A stretch of 64,000 nucleotides of DNA from Bacteroidota bacterium (GCA_016124755.1 WGNA01000005.1:62001-126000); one strand, 5' to 3'; positions 1 through 9,165 are shown, counted from the stretch's first letter. Made by a program: numbers and translations. Notes: generated by a model from the sequence alone, not told the origin.

Positions 1-1242
1 AACCCGGATGAATTTCCTTTCAATTGATTTTAAGGAAACAGGTCTGAGATTATCCCAATAATCTTCTCCCCTTTTCATACTTTCTTTATCATACACTACC
101 GATCCTTGTCTCATAAATTTGGAAGTAACCGGAAGATTTATCTGGTAATTGCTGAAATAAACCTGTGTGTTTCCAAAAGTTGTTTTGTGATGTTCGATAG
201 CCGCATCGTAATTAAATTCCTCGCGAACCGGCATGCAATAATTCGGAGCAACTTCTTTATAATCCTGAAGAATGTGGAAGTGATCGAAAAACAATAAATC
301 ACCTTCCTGTAATTCCAGATCAACTGCCTTAATGGTAAAGTCTTTATCGTTGATGTAAATAATTCCGCTAACCGAATTCTTCAGCGTTTTGGGTGTTACT
401 CTGATTTTATAAATAAGAACTGAGTCTTCCGTAAATGATCCTAACAGTCGGTACGAATACAATCGGATTGCGTTATCCGCTATTGGTGAAACGAAAGGTA
501 TTGAACTCAAAACAGGGACATTTAAAAGTTCTGAATTGAAATTAATGTCTCCATCATTAATTCCGGTGAAGTAGAGATACGGATTGACAACCTTAACATT
601 CTGAACAGGTGATTCCCCCCCCAATTGAATTGTAACACTTGATGTCTGCGCTTTTTGACTGGCTAGATCACGATAGGCTTTTATAATTTCCTTAAAACCA
701 TCCCCCTCTTTATAATACACTTCACTAATGGATTCAATAAGATTAATGCTGGTTCGTGTGGTAAGATCCGGAGTTGAAGTGTCGGGGCGATTAAGATTTT
801 CCACTTCTAATGAAGCCTTTATATACATGTCGCTCTTCCAGGTTTCAAGATTAAGGTTGAGCGACTTTCTTCTTTTTATGGCTTCACGAATAATCCTATA
901 AGCAGGATCTTCCCGGTTTTTATCCACTTCAACAGCCGTGAGCATTTCGGTTGATGAACTCAGTTTCACATTTAATTCGACATCGCCGCTCACACTTATT
1001 TGTTGGGAAAACTCCTGAAAACCCAAACTGCTGAATGTAACTATATAGGTTCCGGCGTCCAGATTCATCCGGTACTGTCCTTTGATATTCGAAACTACTC
1101 CATACGAAGTTCCCTTTATGTAGGCGGTTGCATATGCGATCGGATCTGTTCCGTCGGTAATAGTTCCGTAAAGGGTGAATGCGCGAACATTCGTAAAAGC
1201 AAGACAACTTAAGAGGGCAAAGAGTATGGTTTTTTTCGACAT
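1..1242 (-). CDS. DUF5686 / carboxypeptidase-regulatory-like protein, 3' end cut off by window
   Basis: Open frame of 414 codons from ATG at 1242 that runs off the left edge without a stop. The N-terminus is a signal peptide (MSKKTILFALLSCLAFT). Residues about 23-100 resemble a CarboxypepD_reg-like beta-sandwich (YGTITDGTDPIAYATAYIKG, then GQYRMNLDAGTYIVTFSSLG), the plug-like domain common at the start of Bacteroidota outer-membrane proteins. Next comes DPAYRIIREAIKRRK, the usual opening of DUF5686. Full-length family members are about 800 residues and end in a predicted outer-membrane barrel, so roughly half is missing here. Family assignment is by motif recognition. The function of DUF5686 proteins is not established. 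Confidence 0.8.
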   Translation of the reverse strand, partial: MSKKTILFALLSCLAFTNVRAFTLYGTITDGTDPIAYATAYIKGTSYGVVSNIKGQYRMNLDAGTYIVTFSSLGFQEFSQQISVSGDVELNVKLSSSTEMLTAVEVDKNREDPAYRIIREAIKRRKSLNLNLETWKSDMYIKASLEVENLNRPDTSTPDLTTRTSINLIESISEVYYKEGDGFKEIIKAYRDLASQKAQTSSVTIQLGGESPVQNVKVVNPYLYFTGINDGDINFNSELLNVPVLSSIPFVSPIADNAIRLYSYRLLGSFTEDSVLIYKIRVTPKTLKNSVSGIIYINDKDFTIKAVDLELQEGDLLFFDHFHILQDYKEVAPNYCMPVREEFNYDAAIEHHKTTFGNTQVYFSNYQINLPVTSKFMRQGSVVYDKESMKRGEDYWDNLRPVSLKSIERKFIRV

Positions 1243-1410
1243 ATCCGAAATACGGAGTGAGTTAATAGTGGTTACAGTGTTCCGACAAAAGCAGCATCTG
1301 TTCAGATTAAATAAATTTGAACAGGGTGAATTAACGATTCTGTTATTCACCTGCCGCAGATTTGTTTTGCTCAAAGCAAGGCGAATTGTTGAATATCAAA
1401 AACTAAATTT

Positions 1411-2223
1411 ATGAATACAGATCAAATCATTGTTAAACTCACAGAAATTCTGGTTGAGTACGGTCCGAAGTTGATCGGTGCCATTGTCGTACTGATTGTG
1501 GGAACCTGGGTAATCAAACTTTTGGTAAAAGGCTTTACCCGATTGATGGAGAAGAGTAATGTTGATAATACCATCAGACCGTTTTTCAGAACCTTGGTTC
1601 ACGCATTACTAAGAGTGCTTTTAGTGCTGAGTGTTTTGGGAATGCTCGGAATTGAAATGACATCGTTCATTGCCATTCTGGGAGCGGTGGGTCTGGCAAT
1701 CGGCATGGCACTTTCCGGAACGCTGCAGAATTTTGCAGGCGGTGTGATTATACTGATATTTAAACCGTATAAAGTCGGTGATGTGATCGAAGCACAGGGC
1801 TACAAAGGTGTGGTAACAGCGATTCAGATTTTTAACACCATTCTTAGAACTCCCAATAACCGAACGGTAATTATTCCGAACGGACAAATGTCTACTTCAT
1901 CTATGGTCAACAACACAATGGAGGAAGATATGTGTGTGGAATGGATTTTTTCCATCAGTTACGGCGATAGCTATCCCAAAGCCAAAGAAGTAATTAAACA
2001 CTTGCTGGAAAACGACAGCCGGATACAAAAAGATAAGGATATTTTTATTGCACTTCTCGCAATGGCAGACAGTTCTATCAATATTGTAGCCCGCGCCTGG
2101 GTTCATAATTCAGATTACTGGGGAGTATTTTTTTCTATGAATGAACTGGTTTATGAAGCCTTCCCGAAAGAAGGACTCACAATTCCATTTCCTCAAATGG
2201 ATGTGCATGTTCACAAGCCGTGA
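1411..2223 (+). CDS. MscS-type small-conductance mechanosensitive channel (first of tandem pair)
   Basis: 270 residues, close to the size of E. coli MscS. Two hydrophobic segments at about 20-38 and 65-85 are followed by a Gly/Ala-rich pore helix at about 92-112 (GLAIGMALSGTLQNFAGG) and the beta domain (KVGDVIEAQG, then NNRTVIIPNG). Such channels form inner-membrane heptamers that open under membrane tension and release solutes on osmotic downshock. ATG at 1411 gives a full-length product. The gene lies 80 bp upstream of a paralogue of identical length, so the pair looks like a tandem duplication. The family call is secure. Gating behaviour cannot be read from sequence. Confidence 0.93.
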   Translation: MNTDQIIVKLTEILVEYGPKLIGAIVVLIVGTWVIKLLVKGFTRLMEKSNVDNTIRPFFRTLVHALLRVLLVLSVLGMLGIEMTSFIAILGAVGLAIGMALSGTLQNFAGGVIILIFKPYKVGDVIEAQGYKGVVTAIQIFNTILRTPNNRTVIIPNGQMSTSSMVNNTMEEDMCVEWIFSISYGDSYPKAKEVIKHLLENDSRIQKDKDIFIALLAMADSSINIVARAWVHNSDYWGVFFSMNELVYEAFPKEGLTIPFPQMDVHVHKP

Positions 2224-2279
2224 TTCCAATTTTATATTGATTTAATACACTTAATTCTGTGAGGCCGGTCTTGATTTTT

Positions 2280-2287
2280 TAGGTTTG
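2280..2287 (+). promoter_or_regulatory. Bacteroidota -7 box (TAGGTTTG) before second MscS gene
   Basis: A perfect TAnnTTTG match lies 16 bases before the ATG at 2304. No clear TTG at -33 is present, so the call rests on the -7 element alone. It would let the second channel be expressed apart from the first. Confidence 0.4.
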
Positions 2288-2303
2288 CCCTAAATTTCAA
2301 TTC

Positions 2304-3116
2304 ATGGATACAGAAAAAATTGTAGCAAAACTCACAGACATCTTTGTAGAATATGGCCCCCGGCTGGTTGGAGCTATTCTGGTTTTAATTATCGGTTTAT
2401 GGGTTGTTAAATTACTTACCAAAGGTTTTCTGAAAGCGATGCAGAAAGCCAATGTAGAAGAATCTCTCATCCCATTTTTAACCGGAATGATCCGGAATAT
2501 TCTCCGGATTATGTTGGTGCTGAGTGTACTTACTATGGTGGGTATTGAAATGACTTCTTTCATCGCCATTTTGGGTGCGGTTGGTCTGGCTGTTGGAATG
2601 GCATTGTCCGGCACACTTCAGAATTTTGCAGGCGGTGTGATCATTCTTCTTTTTAAGCCATTTAAAACAGGTGATTTTATTGAAGCGCAAGGTTATATGG
2701 GAACCGTAAACTCCATTCAGATATTCAATACCATTTTAAAAACACCCGACAATAAAACCATTGTGGTTCCCAATGGCGGATTGTCAACCGGCTCGCTCAT
2801 AAATTATAATCAGGAAGCAACCCGCCGGGTCGATTGGGTTTTCGGCATTGCTTACGGTGACGATTATGAACACGCAAAAAATGTAATCAGTCGTATGCTT
2901 AACGAAGATGAACGCGTGCTAAAAGAACCGGAATTTTTCATTGCCCTGCATCAGTTGGCCGACAGTTCGGTAAATATTGTTGTTCGCGCCTGGGTAAATA
3001 CACCTGATTACTGGGGAGTGTATTTCGACATGAACAAAAAAGTGTATTCTGTTTTCCCTATGGAAGGTCTTAATATTCCATTCCCACAAGTTGATGTTCA
3101 CTTACAGAAATCGTAA
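2304..3116 (+). CDS. MscS-type small-conductance mechanosensitive channel (second of tandem pair)
   Basis: 270 residues, alignable end to end without gaps to the preceding gene. The pore-lining helix is nearly identical (GLAVGMALSGTLQNFAGG), and so is the beta domain (KTGDFIEAQG, NKTIVVPNGG). Differences concentrate in the first 60 residues and in the C-terminal cytoplasmic cage, which would alter vestibule properties rather than the pore. It has its own candidate -7 box at 2280-2287. The C-terminus ends PFPQVDVHLQKS, the usual end of the MscS cage. Confidence 0.93.
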   Translation: MDTEKIVAKLTDIFVEYGPRLVGAILVLIIGLWVVKLLTKGFLKAMQKANVEESLIPFLTGMIRNILRIMLVLSVLTMVGIEMTSFIAILGAVGLAVGMALSGTLQNFAGGVIILLFKPFKTGDFIEAQGYMGTVNSIQIFNTILKTPDNKTIVVPNGGLSTGSLINYNQEATRRVDWVFGIAYGDDYEHAKNVISRMLNEDERVLKEPEFFIALHQLADSSVNIVVRAWVNTPDYWGVYFDMNKKVYSVFPMEGLNIPFPQVDVHLQKS

Positions 3117-3128
3117 ATATCAACACCT

Positions 3129-3644
3129 TTAGTTTTTAAGAATCTCAACTGAGTAATTGTCCGGCAATTCCGGAATTCTCACAAGGGTAGTGGTTTGTAG
3201 CAAAGTTGGCGGGAAGCAAATATCCTGGTTGAAAACATCAACGAATTCCAGCATCACTTTTTTCTCGGAGTGAACAATCCAGCAACGGAAAAATTCACTT
3301 ACGCCGCTGAATCCCAATTTTGCGAGATCTACAATTACAATTTCTTTTTCCGCGATAAAGATGTTCTTGTTCGTGCTGCCCTTTAAACATTGAAGCAACG
3401 ACTCATTGGTTGAAGTTCTCACCACTACTTTGTCGAGTGCGGATTGAAGGGATGTATTGCAATTGACTAATGATCCTTTGAGACCATTCGATTGTAAAAC
3501 AACTTCTGCAACAATTCTGTCGCTGTTCTCTGGCTGATTAAAATGTATGTCTGCCTCCGTTGTGTTGTCACAGCAACTTCCGGTAGTTAGCAATACCAAT
3601 CCGAAACCGATTGCAGCCCATAATTTCAAATAGGTCTTGATCAT
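3129..3644 (-). CDS. Small putative lipoprotein, unknown function
   Basis: Start taken at ATG 3644, which overlaps the stop of the upstream gene as ATGA, giving 171 residues. A longer frame exists upstream but its first 71 codons only shadow the neighbouring gene. The N-terminus is a lipoprotein-like signal (LVLLTTGSC, candidate lipidated Cys at about 24, followed by a second Cys), so the protein is probably anchored to a membrane in the periplasm. The remainder has scattered cysteines and no family I recognise. Coupled translation with the barrel-like protein upstream suggests the two act together. Confidence 0.65.
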   Translation of the reverse strand: MIKTYLKLWAAIGFGLVLLTTGSCCDNTTEADIHFNQPENSDRIVAEVVLQSNGLKGSLVNCNTSLQSALDKVVVRTSTNESLLQCLKGSTNKNIFIAEKEIVIVDLAKLGFSGVSEFFRCWIVHSEKKVMLEFVDVFNQDICFPPTLLQTTTLVRIPELPDNYSVEILKN

Positions 3645-4219
3645 CGTGAAACTCGTTTTACTCTCTCCATTTGAATGCTGTACCGGAAGGCAAGCATAAT
3701 GTTGTTCTGCCCGTAACCAACCAGAAGGGATGCATGCAGATTCGTAATAATTTCGGCGGATACCCCGAAGTTCAGCATGGCATACAATTTCGAAATTTCC
3801 GGATCCCGGGGAATTACATTTTCTCTCAAAAAAGGAACATCTGATTGTACGTTCCAACTGGCTTCATAAACTCCAAGTGAAAACATAAAGTACGGAGAGA
3901 GGAAGTAATCCTTTTCATTCAATTGAAGTGTAGTGATCATTCCGAAACCGGTTTGTTTCCGGTTTTGTATGTAACGCCCCTTCCCCGGCCAGTCTCTCGT
4001 AATTCTGTCTTGATTGGCAAAGCCTACTAATCCGAAGTGGAAACTTTCACCGCCAAACAACATCCCGAACCAGGCGTGTGGAGTGTATTGTTGGTTTCGG
4101 TTTTTGGGAAGATAATTATACCCTGCACCCAACAGAAAATCATATTGAATTGCTTTTCCCTTCGGAATCGAAATGATGATGAGAAGAGAAACAGACAAGA
4201 GCTTAAGAGCTGATTTCAA
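3641..4219 (-). CDS. Putative outer-membrane beta-barrel-like protein, unknown function
   Basis: 192 residues with a signal peptide (about 1-23, ending PKGKAIQ) followed by alternating aromatic/polar strands such as YDFLLGAGYNYLP, HFGLVGFANQD and SPYFMFSLGVYEAS. This is the look of a small outer-membrane barrel or lipocalin-like sheet. No named family recognised. It sits 54 bp after the LolD-like ATPase on the same strand and overlaps the following lipoprotein by 4 bp. It may be the last part of the 9.2-3.1 kb minus-strand operon. Confidence 0.6.
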   Translation of the reverse strand: MKSALKLLSVSLLIIISIPKGKAIQYDFLLGAGYNYLPKNRNQQYTPHAWFGMLFGGESFHFGLVGFANQDRITRDWPGKGRYIQNRKQTGFGMITTLQLNEKDYFLSPYFMFSLGVYEASWNVQSDVPFLRENVIPRDPEISKLYAMLNFGVSAEIITNLHASLLVGYGQNNIMLAFRYSIQMERVKRVSR

Positions 4220-4272
4220 GGCATAAGGTTACACCTCAAATATAAATGGAATATGATTTCTAAAAGAGGTAA

Positions 4273-4923
4273 TTAAATGAGCAAACCGTCTTTCATTACG
4301 ATTTTACGATCGGCCGAAGAAGCCAGTTCGTCGTTGTGTGTAACAATCACGAAAGTTTGTCCGAACTCATCCCGTAATCTGAAAAACATCTTGTGCAATT
4401 CAGAGGCATTTTCAGTATCCAGATTTCCGGAAGGCTCATCAGCAAGAACTGCTTTTGGCTGGTTCATCAGTGCTCTGGCAACGGCGACTCTTTGTTGTTC
4501 ACCTCCGCTTAATTGTGCGGGTTTATGCAGGAGTCGGTCTTTTAATCCTAAAAAGTCCAGCAGTTCGGCAGCCCTTTTTTCCGAAACCGATTTTTTAGCA
4601 CCAGAAATCAGTGCCGGCATGCACACATTTTCAATGGATGTGAATTCCGGAAGTAAATGGTGAAACTGAAAAATAAAACCGATGTTCCGGTTTCTGAATT
4701 CCGAGAGTTTTCGTGCACCAAGTGACGTAACCTCCATTTCATCATACCAGACTTCACCCTCGTCCGCCTTATCGAGCGTTCCCAGAATCTGAAGCAGCGT
4801 GGTTTTCCCGGCACCGGAAGCCCCGACAATACTAATTACTTCACCGGTTTGAATTTCCAGATTGATGTCTTTGAGAACCTCGAGATTCCCGTAAGACTTA
4901 CCAATATTGACAGCCCGAATCAA
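4273..4923 (-). CDS. ABC transporter ATP-binding protein, LolD/MacB subfamily
   Basis: 216 residues. Walker [10 protein letters not shown] (about 34-42), signature [15 protein letters not shown], Walker [13 protein letters not shown] and the H-loop IVTHND are all present, so the ATPase should be active. Sequence style is that of LolD-like subunits that drive lipoprotein release or FtsX-type permeases. No permease lies beside it, so its partner must be encoded elsewhere. It begins only 6 bp after the stop of the large M1 peptidase and is very likely co-transcribed with it. Confidence 0.9.
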   Translation of the reverse strand: MIRAVNIGKSYGNLEVLKDINLEIQTGEVISIVGASGAGKTTLLQILGTLDKADEGEVWYDEMEVTSLGARKLSEFRNRNIGFIFQFHHLLPEFTSIENVCMPALISGAKKSVSEKRAAELLDFLGLKDRLLHKPAQLSGGEQQRVAVARALMNQPKAVLADEPSGNLDTENASELHKMFFRLRDEFGQTFVIVTHNDELASSADRKIVMKDGLLI

Positions 4924-4929
4924 AGCAGA

Positions 4930-7900
4930 TCAAAAGCTTCGGTTAATGCCAACCACATATCTGAATTTCAGATACTGATTTTCCTCTGCCGGAATGCGAT
5001 TGAGGAAGAAGGGCATATCAAATCTCAGATTCAATGCTTCAGGCGTTAATTTCGGAAGTCTTAAAACCACCATCGTTCCCAGCCCAGCATCTACTCTTAA
5101 TCCGCTCCATTGATTTGCTGAATTTCCCAAAACTCCTGCATCCGTAAACAGATAAGGATGCAACTGAAAATTGTTTTTGATCTTTCTTATTAATGAAGAT
5201 TTGAATACAAATAACCTTCTGATATCGAGTTCAAGACTCACTGAACTTCCCCGGGTTCCGGCAAAAATGTTAAAGGTATCTCCATTCTGAATATTGGTAG
5301 TTGCAACTCCGGCATAACCTCTCAGATTTAAACCTCCGCCTGCCTGAAAATTATTTCCGCTTCTGTCGAAACCATTGAAGTCGGCTCCGAAAATTCCTCT
5401 CGATCTGGTAAATCGGCTTTCCATCATTTCCGAAACATTTCCACCGCACATCAGTAACATCGATTCGGGGGCAATGCTCTTACCGTCCATGTATCTTGAA
5501 TACCAACGGCTTCTCAATGAAAGTTTTCCAAAATTTCTGTTGAACAGTAATTCAACACTTGCCCGTGCATACGAATAATACGAATTAACCGAAGTGGAAT
5601 AAGTGTTAATCTTCCAGACACCTCCGCCTTCCATTGTTCTGAAAGGAATGTCAAGCCCTGCCCGGATACCGGTTTCCCATTTGTCGATTGCGTTTCCAAA
5701 CTGTCGATAAATCAGATATTCGTTTCTTCTTCTCTGATTTCCGGAAACACCAAAGTGAATATTCACCTTTCCAAGTTCCCGCATCCAGCCGATTTCTTCG
5801 TATGTAAAACCATCAATAAATCGGCTTTTCAAACGCAATTCATTGTGCTGACCGGCTTGTGTTTTATACGAAAATGCATAAGACCAAAGATCGGGATTGT
5901 ACGGTTGAACGTCGAATGGATCAACAGAGTTAATGGTATTGTACCAAACGCCAAGATCCCAGATATGTCGGAGATTGAAGAAATTTCCATTCAGCTTTAC
6001 CCCCACTTTGGCAAAATCGGTTTTGTTGTACCAGATAGCCGGACGATAATAGGCAGAATACCTTCGGAAGGATGAATACTTATAACCTGTTTTTTCAAAG
6101 CGAATATCAACCGGGAATTTCTTGCTGTTGTTTAATCGGTTCACATCTGCAAGTCTTCCGGAAGAATCAATTACCACATCACGAATTCCGTTTTCAACAT
6201 GAATAACTGCTTCATATTCGGGTTGAACCAAATCAAATCCCAACCAGGTCGGAAGAATGGTGGCCGAAGTTTTTTTCTGGAAATAGGTATTCGGAATATA
6301 AAACTCATGTCGCTTGCCGTCCCGACTCACAACGGTTAAATCAACCGGCATTTGCGCCCCGAGTCTTTTTATTTTAATTCGGTAGTTGTCGTCTCCCAAC
6401 GATTTAATTCCGGCGAGTTTGTAATCAATCACCGAAGTGTTCTCGATCCATTCATCAAAAAACCAGTTGAGATCAACTTTAGTAAACCGGATAATGGATG
6501 AACGAAAATCTTCCCAATACGGATGACAGAACTTCCATTGATCGAAGTAGTTTTTAATGGCTGAAGCAAACAGCTCTTCTCCGAGTACGTACTCGAGATT
6601 ATTGAGCATTGTTGCCGTTTTATAATAAACCTGACCATACCCTCCGCCATGTCGTTCTGCCGAATTAAAATGATCTGAATGAATGTTTAGTCTGGCAGTA
6701 TTGTCTCCCATCGCATGAGCCATATATCCATAATATACGGTTCCGTCATCGGTATTATTCGGGTACGTAGTTACATTGTTAATTCTCTTTAGTGAAAGTG
6801 CTGTAAGAAACTGAGTGAAGCCTTCATCAAGCGAAGCCCGGTACGTCTCATTGTTGCCAACCATCCCAAAAAACCAATTATGGCCTACCTCGTGCGCAAT
6901 CACATATTTGTGTCCGGGCCAATTGCCTCCATCAAGAGTTAACATCGGATATTCCATTCCGTCTGCGGCGTCTGCGGCAATCATCTTCGGGTAGGCATAA
7001 TCTCCGATTTCCCGACTGTAAACGTTTACCACTTCGGCAACAAACTTCGCCGTTGGCCCCCAAAGGTGAGCGTGTTCCTCCTGTGCCAGAGCCAGACAAA
7101 TAGCTCCGTTATCTGCCTTGTATTCTCCAATTCTGTAAGTGGGATCTGCGGTAAATGCAAAGTCGTGAACGTTAATCGCTCTGAATTTCCAGGTCTTGGT
7201 TGTTCCGTTTGGCGGTACGGGGTTGGTGTAAACATCCCGCTCTGTCTTGTAATTGCTGATATCTATTCTCTGACGCAGATCTCCCGGGTAAACTTCTTTG
7301 GCATTTTGAAGTTCTCCGGTTGCTTCAACAATATATTGATTTGGGAAAGTGAGACTCACTTCATAAATGCCATAATCTCCATAAAACTCTTTCATGAGAT
7401 GCTGGTCGGTAGTCCAACCAAATTTTCGGTCGTAAACAGAAATTCTCGGATACCAATGCACTCCATCGAAATGCACAAAATCCTGATTGTATTTGTCCTT
7501 CCCGTGGCGAAAAGTTTTCATCCGGCGACGGATATTTCCCTTGTCTTCCTTGTCCCAATACGTTTTGAATTCAATGCTGATTGTGATGCCGGTTCCGGAT
7601 TTTAATGGTTGAGAAAGGTCGACCCACATAATAGAATTATCCATTATATAGGTGGAGACGTTACCATTAACTGAAAGCGAAGAAATGGTTGTTCCAAGTC
7701 CTTTTGATTCGCTGTCTCCGTAAGTCGATTTCACCTTGTCGTTTTTCCGCATATCGGCGAGATACGATCCCGGGACAAACGCATTCTGATAAAGATGAAA
7801 ATAGATCCGGTTGAGATTGTCCGGGGAATTATTCCAATACGTGACTTCGAGATTTCCGGAAACAGACTCTTCCTGATCATCAACTACCGCATCAATTTTA

Positions 7901-8064
7901 TAATGTACATCCTGTTGCCAATAATCAGCGAAAGGTTTGCGGTTTTTCCAGTAATATTTATTTGAAACGCTCTGGTATTCTTTAAGTGCCGAGGTCAGGT
8001 TTTGCCCGGATGCGATTGTACTTACAGCAAATACAACCGAAATAAAAATCAATGTTTTACGCAT
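4930..8064 (-). CDS. M1-family zinc metallopeptidase fused to a C-terminal outer-membrane-barrel-like region
   Basis: Start set at ATG 8064, which begins a clear signal peptide (MRKTLIFISVVFAVSTIASG). The frame continues upstream only to a TTG at 8082. Product 1044 residues. Residues 20-600 are an M1 (gluzincin) peptidase: exopeptidase motif GMEYP at 369-373, zinc site HEVGH at 391-395, and the third ligand E414, exactly the HExxH-x18-E spacing. From about 650 to the end the protein turns into alternating-strand sequence (WYNKTDFAKVGVKLNGNF), contains LRGY in GGGLNLRGYAG and ends in NRSF with a terminal Phe, as outer-membrane barrels do. M1 enzymes of this group are usually shorter. The peptidase is probably tethered to the outer membrane. 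It lies between folE and the LolD-like gene. Confidence 0.88.
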   Translation of the reverse strand: MRKTLIFISVVFAVSTIASGQNLTSALKEYQSVSNKYYWKNRKPFADYWQQDVHYKIDAVVDDQEESVSGNLEVTYWNNSPDNLNRIYFHLYQNAFVPGSYLADMRKNDKVKSTYGDSESKGLGTTISSLSVNGNVSTYIMDNSIMWVDLSQPLKSGTGITISIEFKTYWDKEDKGNIRRRMKTFRHGKDKYNQDFVHFDGVHWYPRISVYDRKFGWTTDQHLMKEFYGDYGIYEVSLTFPNQYIVEATGELQNAKEVYPGDLRQRIDISNYKTERDVYTNPVPPNGTTKTWKFRAINVHDFAFTADPTYRIGEYKADNGAICLALAQEEHAHLWGPTAKFVAEVVNVYSREIGDYAYPKMIAADAADGMEYPMLTLDGGNWPGHKYVIAHEVGHNWFFGMVGNNETYRASLDEGFTQFLTALSLKRINNVTTYPNNTDDGTVYYGYMAHAMGDNTARLNIHSDHFNSAERHGGGYGQVYYKTATMLNNLEYVLGEELFASAIKNYFDQWKFCHPYWEDFRSSIIRFTKVDLNWFFDEWIENTSVIDYKLAGIKSLGDDNYRIKIKRLGAQMPVDLTVVSRDGKRHEFYIPNTYFQKKTSATILPTWLGFDLVQPEYEAVIHVENGIRDVVIDSSGRLADVNRLNNSKKFPVDIRFEKTGYKYSSFRRYSAYYRPAIWYNKTDFAKVGVKLNGNFFNLRHIWDLGVWYNTINSVDPFDVQPYNPDLWSYAFSYKTQAGQHNELRLKSRFIDGFTYEEIGWMRELGKVNIHFGVSGNQRRRNEYLIYRQFGNAIDKWETGIRAGLDIPFRTMEGGGVWKINTYSTSVNSYYSYARASVELLFNRNFGKLSLRSRWYSRYMDGKSIAPESMLLMCGGNVSEMMESRFTRSRGIFGADFNGFDRSGNNFQAGGGLNLRGYAGVATTNIQNGDTFNIFAGTRGSSVSLELDIRRLFVFKSSLIRKIKNNFQLHPYLFTDAGVLGNSANQWSGLRVDAGLGTMVVLRLPKLTPEALNLRFDMPFFLNRIPAEENQYLKFRYVVGINRSF

Positions 8065-8111
8065 GTCGGATTCGTTCGACAAAGAAATAAAAATCGAGGG
8101 GAAATACCGGA

Positions 8112-8732
8112 TTAGTAACCGATATACCGCAGAAATTCCAGTCGGGTAGCTTCATTCTGAAACTGACCGCTGAGGTCGGCAGTAACCGTTGAAGAATTTA
8201 CATCTTCCACTCCCCTTGCCGCAACACACATATGCGTAGCATCAATTACTACCGCTACATCTTCGGTCTTTAATGTTTCCCGAAGTTCGGCCGCAATCTG
8301 CCGGGTTAATCTTTCCTGAACCTGTGGCCGTTTACTGAAATACTGAACAATCCGGTTGATTTTGGAAAGCCCGATCACCTCTCCGTTTGAAATGTAAGCA
8401 ACATGTGCTTTACCGTAAATCGGAACGAGATGATGTTCACAGGTTGAAAACACTGAAATATCTTTTTCGACCAACATCTGGCTGTACCGGTATTTGTTTT
8501 CAAACAGGGTAACTCTGGGTTTATTCTCCGGATTGAGCCCGGCAAAAAGTTCGGTTACATACATCTTGGCAACCCGGTGCGGAGTTCTGGATAAACTGTC
8601 GTCGGTTAAATCCATTCCGAGGATGTCCAGAATGCTTCGAACATGCATTTCGATTTTTTCAATCTTTTCCTCGTCTCCCATTTCAAATGCATCCGGACGA
8701 ATCGGGGTGTCGATAAAGTCTATTATATCCAT
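8112..8732 (-). CDS. folE: GTP cyclohydrolase I
   Basis: 206 residues, normal for FolE. It converts GTP to 7,8-dihydroneopterin triphosphate, the first step to folate, tetrahydropterins and queuosine. Visible signatures: SRTPHRVAKMY, the zinc site C98-E-H-H (STCEHHLVPIYGKAHVAY) with second cysteine C169 in THMCVAARGV, and IGLSKINRIVQYFSKRPQVQERL. All catalytic residues are in place. ATG at 8732 follows the stop of the PTPS-type gene by 21 bp, and the two most likely form one transcript feeding a single pterin route. Confidence 0.96.
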   Translation of the reverse strand: MDIIDFIDTPIRPDAFEMGDEEKIEKIEMHVRSILDILGMDLTDDSLSRTPHRVAKMYVTELFAGLNPENKPRVTLFENKYRYSQMLVEKDISVFSTCEHHLVPIYGKAHVAYISNGEVIGLSKINRIVQYFSKRPQVQERLTRQIAAELRETLKTEDVAVVIDATHMCVAARGVEDVNSSTVTADLSGQFQNEATRLEFLRYIGY

Positions 8733-8753
8733 TCGATTAATACGTGGTATCGT

Positions 8754-9161
8754 TTAAATATTGATTTCAACAAAGTTTCTTTCGGTTTCAAACAGCCGAA
8801 CGCCCACCTCGAATTCGTGTGCAATTCGTTTGCGGAGTTTATGGTAGATCACCGTTGCAATATTTTCAGCAGACGGATTAAGATCCCGAAATTCGGCAGT
8901 GTCTTCATTGAGATTTCTGTGATCAAAAGGTTCAATTACCTCTTCATCAATGATCTTCTTCAGAATACCAAGATCCATAACATATCCTGTTTCCGGATCA
9001 ACATTACCCGTAAGCTTTACTTCCAGCACATAGTTGTGACCGTGATAATTCGGAAGATTACACTTACCGAAAATTCTACGATTGGTTTCATCATCCCACT
9101 TCGGATTGTGAAGTCGGTGAGCAGCATTAAATTGGGCTTTTCTGAAAACAGAGACCTTCAT
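8754..9161 (-). CDS. 6-pyruvoyl-tetrahydropterin synthase family enzyme (PTPS-type active site)
   Basis: 135 residues. Zinc ligands H15 (FNAAHRL), H40 and H42 (in NYHGHNY), catalytic C34, and the DHRNLN and PSAENIA motifs are all visible. The spacing C-x5-HGH matches animal-type PTPS (C-N-N-P-N-G-H-G-H) rather than QueD, which has C-x3-HGH. Family knowledge therefore points to 6-pyruvoyl-tetrahydropterin formation from the FolE product, although QueD activity cannot be excluded. It is the first gene of the minus-strand block. A perfect -7 box ends 4 bases before its ATG. Confidence 0.9.
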   Translation of the reverse strand: MKVSVFRKAQFNAAHRLHNPKWDDETNRRIFGKCNLPNYHGHNYVLEVKLTGNVDPETGYVMDLGILKKIIDEEVIEPFDHRNLNEDTAEFRDLNPSAENIATVIYHKLRKRIAHEFEVGVRLFETERNFVEINI

Positions 9162-9165
9162 TGCG

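Noticed and set aside
3645-3857. Upstream extension of the small lipoprotein frame
   Set aside because: It runs through the preceding gene in another frame and removes the signal peptide from the N-terminus; ATG 3644 gives a lipoprotein signal and an ATGA overlap.
7066-7605. 179-codon plus-strand open frame inside the M1 peptidase gene
   Set aside because: It is antisense to strongly conserved metallopeptidase sequence and has no recognisable motif or start context; a shadow frame.
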